A stretch of DNA of 64,000 bases. Origin: Kitasatospora phosalacinea. GTDB taxonomy: Bacteria > Actinomycetota > Actinomycetes > Streptomycetales > Streptomycetaceae. The notes below the pieces were generated by a model. It saw nothing but the letters and a program-made list of their open reading frames with translations, had not been told where the DNA came from and did not search any database. The position numbers and the translations under genes were made by a program. Below are positions 8,142-16,055 of this stretch, in pieces. Where the stretch lies: contig NZ_JNYE01000029.1 in the NCBI RefSeq assembly GCF_000717185.1, positions 1 through 64,000 of the forward strand. The letters run 5' to 3'. The first letter of the stretch is position 1. Each line of letters begins with the position of its first letter.

Positions 8142-8606
8142 ATGAGTGACCCCCTGGACGGGCAGAACCCCGCCGAGCTGGCGTTTCTCGCGGTCGAGCG
8201 GGAGGTGGCGACGCTGTTCCGGCGCAGCCGGGCCCGGGCCGCCGAGACCTCCCGGCTGGTGCACCCCGAGCTGGAGGCCGGGGCGTACGTGCTGCTCGGG
8301 TTCATCCGGGAGTCCGGGCGGGCCCGGGTGACCGACGTCGGGCTGCACTTCGGGGTGGGCAAGGCCACCGTGAGCCGGCAGATCCGGGCGATCGAGGAGC
8401 TGGGCCTGCTGCGGCGGGAGACCGACCCGCTGGACCGGCGGGCCTCGCTGGTGTCGCTGACCGAGGAGGGCGAGCGGCGGTTCGCGGCGGCCCGGGAGGA
8501 GCGGATGGCGCGGTTCCGGGCCTCGCTGGCCGGGTGGGAGCTGGGGGAGCTGGAGCAGTTCGCCCGGCTGCTGGAGCGGTTCAACGAGCTGACCGAGGGG
8601 GTCTGA
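8142..8606 (+). CDS. MarR-family transcriptional regulator
   Basis: A 154-residue regulator with a winged helix-turn-helix (about 50-110): GRARVTDVGLHFGVGKATVSRQIRAIEELGLL followed by the wing LRRETDPLDRRASLVSLTEEG. Helices at both ends would form the dimer interface. A -10-like TACTGT at 8131-8136 lies only 5 bases before ATG 8142, so the transcript may be leaderless. It lies between a divergent membrane protein and a downstream MFS pump whose promoter carries a nested palindrome at 8650-8691; regulators of this family commonly bind such sites and are released by small aromatic or drug ligands. Confidence 0.9.
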   Translation: MSDPLDGQNPAELAFLAVEREVATLFRRSRARAAETSRLVHPELEAGAYVLLGFIRESGRARVTDVGLHFGVGKATVSRQIRAIEELGLLRRETDPLDRRASLVSLTEEGERRFAAAREERMARFRASLAGWELGELEQFARLLERFNELTEGV

Positions 8607-8649
8607 GGGCGCTCCGCCGGGAGGGTTTCTTTACCTGGGCTTGAAGAAA

Positions 8650-8691
8650 GTTGCCTTAGTCAACTATCCACGTATAGTTGCTTGAGGCAAC
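8650..8691. promoter_or_regulatory. Nested palindromic operator upstream of MFS pump (probable MarR target)
   Basis: Two 18-base arms, GTTGCCTTAGTCAACTAT (8650-8667) and ATAGTTGCTTGAGGCAAC (8674-8691), are inverted copies at 15 of 18 positions around a 6-base spacer. Each arm is itself a GTTG...CAAC palindrome, giving two protein-sized sites two turns apart. It ends 23 bases before the pump start codon. Confidence 0.75.
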
Positions 8692-8714
8692 GAAATTTCA
8701 GTCGAAGGAAACGC

Positions 8715-10295
8715 ATGTCGACGACCCTCCCGACACCCCCGCAGGACCGGATGTCCCACCGTCAAGTACTCGAAGCCCTCTCGGGCCTGCTGCTCGGCCT
8801 GTTCGTGGCCGTGCTCTCCTCCACGGTGGTCTCCAACGCCCTGCCGCGGATCCTCACCGACCTGCACGGCGGCGAGTCCGCCTACACCTGGGTGGTCACC
8901 GCCGCCCTGCTGTCGATCACCGCCGCCACCCCGCTCTGGGGCAAGCTCTCCGACCTGGTCAGCAAGAAGCTGCTGGTCCAGGCCGCCATGGTGATCTACG
9001 TCCTCGCCTCGGCGCTGGCCGGCCTGTCGCAGAGCATCGGCATGCTGATCTTCTGCCGGGTGCTGCAGGGCATCGGCGCGGGCGGCGTGATCGCGCTCGG
9101 CCAGATCTGCCTGGCCGCGATGGTCCCGCCGCGCGAGCGCGGCCGCTACAGCGGCTACTTCGGCGCGGTCTTCGCGCTCGCCACCATCGGCGGCCCGCTG
9201 ATCGGCGGCGTCATCGTGGACACCTCCTGGCTCGGCTGGCGCTGGTGCTTCTACGTCGGCGTCCCGTTCGCGCTGGTCGCGATCCTGGTGCTGCAGCGCA
9301 CCCTCAAGCTCCCCGAGGCCGCCGCCCGCAAGCCGAAGATCGACTACCTGGGCGCGACGCTGGTCACCGCCTCGGTCTGCCTGCTGATGATCTGGATCTC
9401 GCTGGCCGGCAAGAACTACGACTGGGTCTCCTGGCAGACCGCCGTCATGGTGATCGGCGGCCTGGCGCTGGCCGGGCTGTTCGTGCTGGTCGAGAAGCGC
9501 GCCGCCGAACCGCTCATCCCGCTCGACCTGTTCCGGCACCGCACCGTCACCCTCGCCGCGGTAGCCAGCGCCTTCGTCGGCGTCGGCATGTACGGCACCA
9601 CCACCTTCCTCGGCCAGTACTTCCAGCTCGCCAAGGAGAAGACCCCCACCCAGGCCGGCCTGCTCACCCTGCCGATGATCCTCGGCCTGGCGGTCTCCTC
9701 CACGGTCGCCGGAAAGATGATCACCAAGTACGGCAAGTGGAAGGGCTTCCTGGTCGCGGGCACCGTACTGCTCGCCGTCGGCCTCGGCCTGATGGGCACC
9801 GCCCGGGCCGACACCGCGTACGGGCTGCTCGCCCTCTACATGCTGCTGGCCGGCATCGGCCTCGGCCTGACCAGCCAGAACCTGGTGCTCGCGGTGCAGA
9901 ACACGGTGCCGCGCAACGAGCTCGGCGCCGCCAGCTCCACCGTCACCTTCTTCCGCACCATGGGCGGGGCGATGGGCGTCTCCGCGCTCGGCGCGCTGCT
10001 CGGCCACAAGGTCGCCAGCTACACCGCGGAGAACTTCGCCAAGGCCGGGATCCCCGCCTCCGGGGCGGGCGGCGACGGCATCCCCGACCTCAAGAAGCTG
10101 CCCGCGCAGGTCGTCCCGCTGGTCACCGACGCGTTCGGGCACGGCGTGGGCACGGTGTTCCTGATCGCCGCGCCGTTCGCCGTGGTGGGCTTCCTGCTGG
10201 TGCTGTTCATCCGCGAGGTGCCGCTGCGCACCTCCAACGAGGAGCGCCCGGCCGCCCCCGCCGGGGCCAAGGCGGCGGAACTGGTCAACGACTGA
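8715..10295 (+). CDS. MFS drug:H+ antiporter, DHA2 (14-helix) family
   Basis: A 526-residue inner-membrane exporter with 14 predicted helices. It has the family motif near helix 2-3 (WGKLSDLVSKKLL) and the helix-5 antiporter motif (LIGGVIVDTSWLGWRWCFYV), the arrangement of EmrB/QacA-type multidrug pumps. ATG 8715 follows GAAGGAA. It directly follows the MarR gene (108-base gap) and its promoter region is occupied by the nested palindrome, so repression by that MarR protein and induction by a pump substrate are likely. A strong terminator follows at 10324. Substrate cannot be read from sequence. Confidence 0.93.
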   Translation: MSTTLPTPPQDRMSHRQVLEALSGLLLGLFVAVLSSTVVSNALPRILTDLHGGESAYTWVVTAALLSITAATPLWGKLSDLVSKKLLVQAAMVIYVLASALAGLSQSIGMLIFCRVLQGIGAGGVIALGQICLAAMVPPRERGRYSGYFGAVFALATIGGPLIGGVIVDTSWLGWRWCFYVGVPFALVAILVLQRTLKLPEAAARKPKIDYLGATLVTASVCLLMIWISLAGKNYDWVSWQTAVMVIGGLALAGLFVLVEKRAAEPLIPLDLFRHRTVTLAAVASAFVGVGMYGTTTFLGQYFQLAKEKTPTQAGLLTLPMILGLAVSSTVAGKMITKYGKWKGFLVAGTVLLAVGLGLMGTARADTAYGLLALYMLLAGIGLGLTSQNLVLAVQNTVPRNELGAASSTVTFFRTMGGAMGVSALGALLGHKVASYTAENFAKAGIPASGAGGDGIPDLKKLPAQVVPLVTDAFGHGVGTVFLIAAPFAVVGFLLVLFIREVPLRTSNEERPAAPAGAKAAELVND

Positions 10296-10323
10296 CCGGC
10301 GGCCGACCGGCGACGACATGCGA

Positions 10324-10355
10324 GAAGGGCCCCCGCCGTTGCGGCGGGGCCCTTC
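10324..10355 (+). terminator. Hairpin terminator after MFS pump
   Basis: GAAGGGCCCCGCC-type arms of about 14 base pairs face each other across a TTG loop. There is no long T run, as is usual for Streptomyces terminators. Confidence 0.7.
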
Positions 10356-10383
10356 GTCGTGCGGTGCGCGGCCGCGCCCGGCG

Positions 10384-10487
10384 GCGGTGCGTGCGCTCCT
10401 CGGCGGCGGCGCCCGGCGGCGGCGCGCCGGGCGGTGCGTGCGCTCCTCGGCGGCGGCGCGCCGGCGGTGCGTGCGCTACTTGGCGGC
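10384..10487. repeat. Degenerate tandem repeat at the 3' end of the pit-linked small gene
   Basis: The unit GCGGTGCGTGCGCTCCTCGG begins at 10384 and 10431, and a degenerate third copy (GCGGTGCGTGCGCTACTTGG) begins at 10464. The third copy contains the stop codon of the minus-strand gene at 10476-10703, so the units look like duplicated copies of that gene's 3' end. Confidence 0.65.
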
Positions 10488-10703
10488 GATCAGCGAGATG
10501 CCGTACAGCACCACGGCCGTGCAGGCCGCGAAGCAGACGCCCGCCGCGACCAGCGCCGGGACGCCCCTGCCGGTGCCGGACGCCACGGCGGCCTCCCGGC
10601 GGGACAGGGCGAGGTTGCCGAGCGCGAAGACGACGACCACGGCGACGGTCACCAGCAGGCTGACGCCCGCGGTCTCGGCCAGTGCGGCCCACTTGATGTT
10701 CAT
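10476..10703 (-). CDS. Small membrane protein linked to Pit transporter
   Basis: A 75-residue protein with two predicted membrane helices (about 10-32 and 49-70) joined by a short basic loop (LSRREAAV). ATG 10703 has a good AGAGGA site. It starts 14 bases after pit stops, so the two are almost certainly co-transcribed. Small two-helix proteins after pit genes are common in Streptomyces; no function is established. A role as accessory subunit of the phosphate transporter is inference from position only. Confidence 0.75.
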   Translation of the reverse strand: MNIKWAALAETAGVSLLVTVAVVVVFALGNLALSRREAAVASGTGRGVPALVAAGVCFAACTAVVLYGISLIAAK

Positions 10704-10717
10704 GGCGGGGATTCCTC

Positions 10718-11884
10718 TCAGGCCGCGAGGGTGGTCGGGGCGACGACGGCCGCGGGGGCCTCGACGACGGGGGCCGCGGGAGCCCCGTCGTTGACGTTGT
10801 CGGCGTGCACCGGCTGGCGGCGCGAGACCACCCACATCGAACCGGCACCCAGCACCAGCGCCAGGCCGACCACGGCCACGCCCCAGTTGCCCCGGTCGGC
10901 GACCAGCGCGGCCAGCCCGGAGACCACGGCGGCGGCCGGCAGGGTCAGGCACCAGGTGTAGGCCATCCGGCGCGCCATGCCCCAGCGCAGCTTCCCCGAC
11001 GGGCCGCCCAGGCCGGCGCCCATGATGCCGCCGGAGCAGACCTGGGTGGTGGACAGGCCGTAGCCCATGTGCGAGGAGGTCAGGATCACCGTCGCGGCCG
11101 CGGTCTCCGAGGAGAAGCCCTGCGGCGGCCTGATGTCGGCCAGGCCGGAGCCCATCGAGCGGATGATCCGCCAGCCGCCCATGTAGGTGCCGAGCGCGAT
11201 GGCCAGGCCGGCGCTGACGATCACCCAGGTCGGCGGACCGTCGCCCTCGTGCAGGGCACCGGCCGAGATCAGGGTCAGCGTGATGATGCCCATGGTTTTC
11301 TGGGCGTCGTTGGTGCCGTGGGCGAGCGAGATCAGCGAGGAGGAGAAGACCTGGCCCCGGCGGAAGCCCTTCTCGGTGCCCTCCTTCGGCGCGCCCCGGG
11401 TGATCAGGTACGCCAGCTTGGTGGCGCCCCAGGAGGCCACGCCCGCGATGACCGGGGAGGCCACCGCCGGGATCAGGATCTTCGAGACCACGGTGGAGAA
11501 GTTCACGCCGTGCAGGCCGACGCCCACCACGGTGGCGCCGATCAGGCCGCCGTACAGGGCGTGCGAGGAGGACGAGGGCAGGCCCTTGAGCCAGGTCAGC
11601 AGGTTCCACAGGATCGCGCCGACCAGGGCGGCGAAGATGATCGAGGGCTGCAGTCCGGCCTTCTCGTTGACGAGGCCGCCCGAGATGGTGGTGGCGACCT
11701 TCACGGAGAGGAAGGCCCCGGCGAAGTTCAGCACCGCCGCGATCGCGACGGCGACCTTGGGCTTGAGCGCGCCGGTCGCGATGGAGGTGGCCATCGCGTT
11801 GGCGGTGTCGTGGAAGCCGTTGGTGAAGTCGAAGGCGAGCGCCGTGATGATCACAACGGCCACCAGGAACGTGATGTGTTCCAT
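10718..11884 (-). CDS. pit: Low-affinity inorganic phosphate transporter, Pit family
   Basis: A 388-residue polytopic protein of the PiT (PHO-4) family, which takes up metal-phosphate with protons. It has both family signature repeats: DFTNGFHDTANAMATSI near the N-terminus and SLAHGTNDAQKTMGI in the second half, about 11 helices, and an Ala/Pro-rich C-terminal tail. Length fits the family. ATG 11884 has only a weak ribosome site. A PHO-box-like double repeat lies 60 bases upstream, which suggests control by PhoP. A small membrane protein follows in the same operon. Confidence 0.95.
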   Translation of the reverse strand: MEHITFLVAVVIITALAFDFTNGFHDTANAMATSIATGALKPKVAVAIAAVLNFAGAFLSVKVATTISGGLVNEKAGLQPSIIFAALVGAILWNLLTWLKGLPSSSSHALYGGLIGATVVGVGLHGVNFSTVVSKILIPAVASPVIAGVASWGATKLAYLITRGAPKEGTEKGFRRGQVFSSSLISLAHGTNDAQKTMGIITLTLISAGALHEGDGPPTWVIVSAGLAIALGTYMGGWRIIRSMGSGLADIRPPQGFSSETAAATVILTSSHMGYGLSTTQVCSGGIMGAGLGGPSGKLRWGMARRMAYTWCLTLPAAAVVSGLAALVADRGNWGVAVVGLALVLGAGSMWVVSRRQPVHADNVNDGAPAAPVVEAPAAVVAPTTLAA

Positions 11885-11943
11885 ACCCAAACAATCGTCG
11901 AAGTGGTCGGACTGACGTTGCTGTCCTTGGCGAAGGTAGGGAG

Positions 11944-11965
11944 GGATGGTGAACGGGAGGTTAAC
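11944..11965 (-). promoter_or_regulatory. PHO-box-like direct repeat (PhoP site) upstream of pit
   Basis: Read on the minus strand, two consecutive 11-base units GTTAACCTCCC and GTTCACCATCC match the Streptomyces PhoP direct-repeat unit, whose conserved core is GTTCACC. PhoP control of Streptomyces pit genes is known from the literature; binding here is inferred. Confidence 0.6.
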
Positions 11966-12041
11966 TGGACGCGGAGTCGTGGTTCCCTTCGTGGCGCGGA
12001 AGTTGCCGGACCGTCCCGTTCCCGTGGAGGCCGGGGCCCCG

Positions 12042-12057
12042 GTGAGACCGGTCTCAC
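12042..12057. promoter_or_regulatory. Perfect 16-base palindrome between pit and nlpC/p60 gene
   Basis: GTGAGACC is followed directly by its exact complement GGTCTCAC. It lies 114 bases before the NlpC/P60 start and 158 bases from the pit start. The size and symmetry fit a dimeric repressor site; the regulator is unknown. Confidence 0.4.
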
Positions 12058-12170
12058 AGTCGGAACCGGATGAGAATTCACCCGGCGGCCCCGAAAGCAC
12101 CTGCCCCGGAAGGGCCTCCGCGTGGCAGGATCGGTCCGATCGCCGACGGACAACCAGGGGAGGCCGGCCG

Positions 12171-13703
12171 ATGGGGGCAGGGCAGCGGACCGAATCGACC
12201 GGCCTGCGGCCGTGGGTGCGCGCCGCGCTGCGCTGCGGGGCGGTGCTCGCCGCCGCCGCGCTCACCCTGCCGTTCTTCGCCTCGGCCGCGTACGCGGTGC
12301 CCGAGCCGGGCGCCCTGACGGTCTCCGCCGGGTCCGACCCGCTGGCCGACGCCAAGCGCACCCTCGGGCCGATGCTGGAACAGCTGCACGCGCTCTACCA
12401 GCAGGCCGAGACCGCCACCGAGCAGTACAACGGCACCGTCGCCGCGCTCGCCGAGCAGCGGGCCACCGTCGAGGACCTCGACGCCCGGGCCGAGCTCCAG
12501 CAGAACGCCGTCGACGCGGGCACCGACCTGGCCTCCCAGCTCGCCGCCGCGCAGTACCGCAACAGCCAGGTCTCCGGGTACGCCGAACTGCTCATGGCCG
12601 AGAACCCGTACGAGGCTGTGCTGGTCGCCGAACTGCTGCACTCCGCCGGGCGCTCGCAGAAGGAGTTCCTGGACCGGCTCAAGGCCGACCGGGAGACCCT
12701 CACCGCGCTGCGCACCGCCGCCGAGCAGGCCGTCGCCGAATCGCAGGCGCTGGCCGCCGAGCAGGAGAAGGCCAGGAACGACGTGGCCGTCAAGCTCGCC
12801 GAGGTCGAGGAGCTGGTCGCCTCGCTCACCGGCGCCCAGCGCGACGAACTGGCCGAGCTGGAGAAGCAGCAGGCCAACGAGGCGCAACTGGCCTTCCTGG
12901 CCTCCGGCGCGCTCGGCAAGGGCGAGCGGACGCCCTCGGCGACGGGCCGCAAGGCGGTCGCCTGGGCGCTGCAGCAGCTCGGCAAGGACTACGTGTGGGG
13001 CGGCGCCGGGCCGGACGTCTTCGACTGCTCCGGCCTGACCTCGCAGGCCTGGCTGCACGCCGGGAAGGCCATCCCGCGCACCAGCCAGGAGCAGTGGGCG
13101 CAGCTCAAGCACGTCCCGCTGAACCAGATCCGGCCCGGCGACCTGATCGTCTACTACGGCGGCGCCACCCACATCGGCATGTACATCGGCGGCGGGCTGA
13201 TCGTCCAGGCCCCGCACACCGGCGACGTGGTGAAGGTCACCCAGATCGGGGCCATGCCGATCCTGGGCGCGGTCCGCCCGGACGGGGACGACGCGGCGGA
13301 CGACGCGGGCGGCGCGTGGAAGGTGCCGGACGTGCCGCTGGGCGCGGTGAAGATCCAGCCCGCCAAGCCCTCCACGCTGCCGACCCCGCCCGCCACGACG
13401 CCCGTCCCGACGCCCGGCGGGTCCGCCACGCCCACCGACCCGGCGACGCCGAGCGACCCCGCGACGCCCTCGGGCTCGGGCGCGCCGAGCGGTTCGGGCA
13501 CGCCTTCGGGCTCGGGCACGCCTTCGGGCTCGGGCACGCCGAGCGGTTCGGGGACGCCTTCGGGCTCCGGCACGCCGAGCGGCTCCGGGACGCCCGGCGG
13601 GGACGGTTCGGTGGCGCCCTCGGGGACGGGGACGCCGAGCGGGTCGGACACCCCCGGCGGGGACGGTTCGGTGGCGCCGTCCGGGAGCGGTTCGGCGGGC
13701 TGA
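12171..13703 (+). CDS. Secreted NlpC/P60 peptidoglycan hydrolase with coiled-coil and Ser/Gly/Pro tail
   Basis: A 510-residue exported protein. A signal peptide (basic start, hydrophobic core, cleavage near AYA-VPEP, residues 1-42) is followed by a coiled-coil region (about 60-250), the layout of RipA-type endopeptidases. The NlpC/P60 domain (about 262-370) carries the catalytic triad: Cys286 in FDCSGLT, His334 in THIGMYIG and His349. It should cut stem peptides between D-Glu and meso-DAP. The last ~110 residues are low complexity, mostly SGSGTP units, and may span the wall. ATG 12171 follows AGGGGAGG. It is divergent from pit. Confidence 0.92.
   Translation: MGAGQRTESTGLRPWVRAALRCGAVLAAAALTLPFFASAAYAVPEPGALTVSAGSDPLADAKRTLGPMLEQLHALYQQAETATEQYNGTVAALAEQRATVEDLDARAELQQNAVDAGTDLASQLAAAQYRNSQVSGYAELLMAENPYEAVLVAELLHSAGRSQKEFLDRLKADRETLTALRTAAEQAVAESQALAAEQEKARNDVAVKLAEVEELVASLTGAQRDELAELEKQQANEAQLAFLASGALGKGERTPSATGRKAVAWALQQLGKDYVWGGAGPDVFDCSGLTSQAWLHAGKAIPRTSQEQWAQLKHVPLNQIRPGDLIVYYGGATHIGMYIGGGLIVQAPHTGDVVKVTQIGAMPILGAVRPDGDDAADDAGGAWKVPDVPLGAVKIQPAKPSTLPTPPATTPVPTPGGSATPTDPATPSDPATPSGSGAPSGSGTPSGSGTPSGSGTPSGSGTPSGSGTPSGSGTPGGDGSVAPSGTGTPSGSDTPGGDGSVAPSGSGSAG
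13468..13692 (+). repeat. Tandem SGSGTP-coding repeats in the hydrolase tail
   Basis: Eighteen-base units coding Ser-Gly-Ser-Gly-Thr-Pro recur with small codon differences, with two GGDGSVAPSG-type interruptions. The number of units is likely variable between strains through slippage. Confidence 0.75.
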
Positions 13704-13722
13704 GGCCCGGAGCGGCCCGCCG

Positions 13723-15996
13723 CTACGCGGCCTCCAGGCGCACCACCACGGACTTGGAGGTCGGGGTGTTGCTGATGTCGGCCGTCGAGTCCAGCGGGAC
13801 GAGGACGTTGGTCTCCGGGTAGTAGGCGGCCGCGCCGCCGCGGGCGACCGGGTAGTGGACCACCCGGAAGTGCGGGGCGCGGCGTTCGGAGCCGTCGGTC
13901 CACTCGCTGACCAGGTCGACGAACTGCCCGTCGGCGAGGCCGAGTTCGGCGGCGTCGGCGGGGTTGACCAGGACGACGCGGCGGCCGCCGGTGATGCCGC
14001 GGTAGCGGTCGTCCAGGCCGTAGACGGTGGTGTTGTACTGGTCGTGCGAGCGCAGGGTCTGCAGCAGCAGCCGCCCGGCCGGGACGTCGGGGGCGGTCAG
14101 CGGGTTGACGGTGAAGTTGGCCTTCCCGGTGGCGGTGGGGAAGGTGCGGCTGTCGCGCGGGGCGTGCGGCAGGGTGAAGCCGCCGGGGCGGCGGACCTTC
14201 GCGTTGTAGTCGTCGAAGCCGGGGACGACCCGGGCGATGCGTTCGCGGATCCGGTCGTAGTCGAGGGCGAACTCCTCCCAGGGGGTGGGGTCCTGGGGGC
14301 CGAGGACGGCGCGGGCCAGCCGGGTGACGATCGCGACCTCGGAGAGCAGGCCGGGCGCGGGCGGGCGCAGGCCGCCGCGGGAGGAGTGCACCACGCCCAT
14401 GGAGTCCTCGACGCTGACGAACTGCGGCCCGGCGGCCGTCACGTCGCGGTCGGTGCGGCCGAGGGTGGGCAGGATCAGGGCGCGGGCGCCGGTGACCACG
14501 TGCGAGCGGTTGAGCTTGGTGGAGACGTGCACGGTGAGGCGGCAGCGGCGCATCGCGGCCTCGGTGGCGCCGGTGTCGGGGCTCGCGGAGACGAAGTTGC
14601 CGCCCATCGCGAAGAACACCCGCACCCGGCCGTCGCGCATCGCCCGGATGGTGTCCACGGTGTCGTGACCGGGCGCGCGCGGCGGCTCGAAGGCGAACTC
14701 CCGGCCCAGCGCGTCCAGGAAGGCCGCGGAGGGGCGTTCGAAGATGCCCATGGTGCGGTCGCCCTGCACGTTGCTGTGCCCGCGGACGGGGCAGACCCCG
14801 GCGCCGGGGCGGCCCACGTTGCCGCGCAGCAGCAGGAAGTTGACCACCTCGCGGATGGTGGGGACGGAGTGCTTGTGCTGGGTGAGGCCCATCGCCCAGC
14901 AGACGATGACCTTCTGCGCGCCGAGCACCAGGCCGTGCAGCTGCTCGATCTGCTCCCAGGGCAGGCCGGTGGCGCGCAGCACGGCGTCCCGGTCCAGCTC
15001 GGCGGCCTCGGCGGCGAACTCCTCGTAGCCGGCGCAGTGCTCGGCGACGAAGGCCTCGTCGACGGCGCCCGGGGTGGTGAGCAGCAGGTGGTTGAGGGCG
15101 CGGAACAGGGCGAGGTCGCCGCCGAGCCGGATCTGCAGGAACAGGTCGGTCAGCTTGGTGCCGCCGCCGACCAGGCCGCGCGGGGTCTGCGGGTTCTTGA
15201 AGCGTTCGAGCCCGGCCTCGGGCAGCGGGTTGACGCTGACGATCTTCGCCCCGGCCCGCTTGGCGCGCTCCAGGGCGGAGAGCATCCGGGGGTGGTTGGT
15301 GCCCGGGTTCTGGCCCGCGACGACGATCAGGTCGGCCTGGTACAGGTCCTTGAGCGAGACGCTGCCCTTGCCGACGCCGAGCGTCTCGGTGAGCGCCGAA
15401 CCCGAGGACTCGTGGCACATGTTGGAGCAGTCCGGCAGGTTGTTGGTGCCGAGCCTGCGGGCGAACAGCTGGTACGCGAAGGCGGCCTCGTTGGAGGTGC
15501 GGCCGGAGGTGTAGAACGCGGCCCCGTCCGGGGAGTCGAGCGCGGCCAGCTCCTCGGCGACCAGCGCGAAGGCCTCGTCCCAGCCGATCGGGACGTAGTG
15601 GGTGGCGCCCTCGTCCAGCAGCATCGGGGCGGTCAGCCGGCCCTGCTGGCCGAGCCAGTAGCCGGAGCGCTCGGCGAGGTCGGCCACCGGGTGCTCGGCG
15701 AAGAAGGCCGGGGTGACCCGGCGCTCGGTGGCCTCCTCGGCGACGGCCTTGGCGCCGTTCTCGCAGAACTCGGCGAGGTGCGGCTTGTCCGGCTCGGGCC
15801 AGGCGCAGCCGGGGCAGTCGAAGCCGTCCGGCTGGTTGACCTTGCGCAGGGTGGACAGCACCCGGCCCGGCGACATCTGCTCGGCGGCCATCCGCAGGGT
15901 GTGCCCGATCGCGGGCAGGCCGGCGGCGGCGCGGGCCGGGGGCGCGACGTGCGGGGCGTCCTGGGCGGGGTCGCGGTGCGGGGGCTGCTTGGCCAT
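13723..15996 (-). CDS. FdhF/YdeP-family molybdopterin oxidoreductase
   Basis: A 757-residue member of the formate-dehydrogenase-like molybdopterin enzymes of the YdeP group. Visible features are the Cys pair in FDCPGCAWPEP near residue 60, the pterin-binding stretches (SGRTSNEAAFAYQLFARRLG, VVAGQNPGTNHPR, RGNVGRPGAGVCPVRGHSNV) and the C-terminal domain with QYNTTVYGLDDRYRG. The family oxidises or reduces small molecules with a bis-MGD cofactor; YdeP substrates are not settled. ATG 15996 follows GGAG. No dedicated electron-transfer or FdhD gene is adjacent. It is 59 bases downstream of the FAD/NAD(P)-binding gene on the same strand and might be co-transcribed. Confidence 0.93.
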   Translation of the reverse strand: MAKQPPHRDPAQDAPHVAPPARAAAGLPAIGHTLRMAAEQMSPGRVLSTLRKVNQPDGFDCPGCAWPEPDKPHLAEFCENGAKAVAEEATERRVTPAFFAEHPVADLAERSGYWLGQQGRLTAPMLLDEGATHYVPIGWDEAFALVAEELAALDSPDGAAFYTSGRTSNEAAFAYQLFARRLGTNNLPDCSNMCHESSGSALTETLGVGKGSVSLKDLYQADLIVVAGQNPGTNHPRMLSALERAKRAGAKIVSVNPLPEAGLERFKNPQTPRGLVGGGTKLTDLFLQIRLGGDLALFRALNHLLLTTPGAVDEAFVAEHCAGYEEFAAEAAELDRDAVLRATGLPWEQIEQLHGLVLGAQKVIVCWAMGLTQHKHSVPTIREVVNFLLLRGNVGRPGAGVCPVRGHSNVQGDRTMGIFERPSAAFLDALGREFAFEPPRAPGHDTVDTIRAMRDGRVRVFFAMGGNFVSASPDTGATEAAMRRCRLTVHVSTKLNRSHVVTGARALILPTLGRTDRDVTAAGPQFVSVEDSMGVVHSSRGGLRPPAPGLLSEVAIVTRLARAVLGPQDPTPWEEFALDYDRIRERIARVVPGFDDYNAKVRRPGGFTLPHAPRDSRTFPTATGKANFTVNPLTAPDVPAGRLLLQTLRSHDQYNTTVYGLDDRYRGITGGRRVVLVNPADAAELGLADGQFVDLVSEWTDGSERRAPHFRVVHYPVARGGAAAYYPETNVLVPLDSTADISNTPTSKSVVVRLEAA

Positions 15997-16055
15997 GGCG
16001 GTTCTCCGGAGGGCTCGGAGTGCTTGGAGCGTATCCGGTGCGGCTGCCCGGGCGG

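Noticed and set aside
12058..12170. c-di-AMP (ydaO-type) riboswitch before the NlpC/P60 gene
   Set aside because: Such riboswitches occur before some actinobacterial wall hydrolases, but I could not find the conserved core motifs here.
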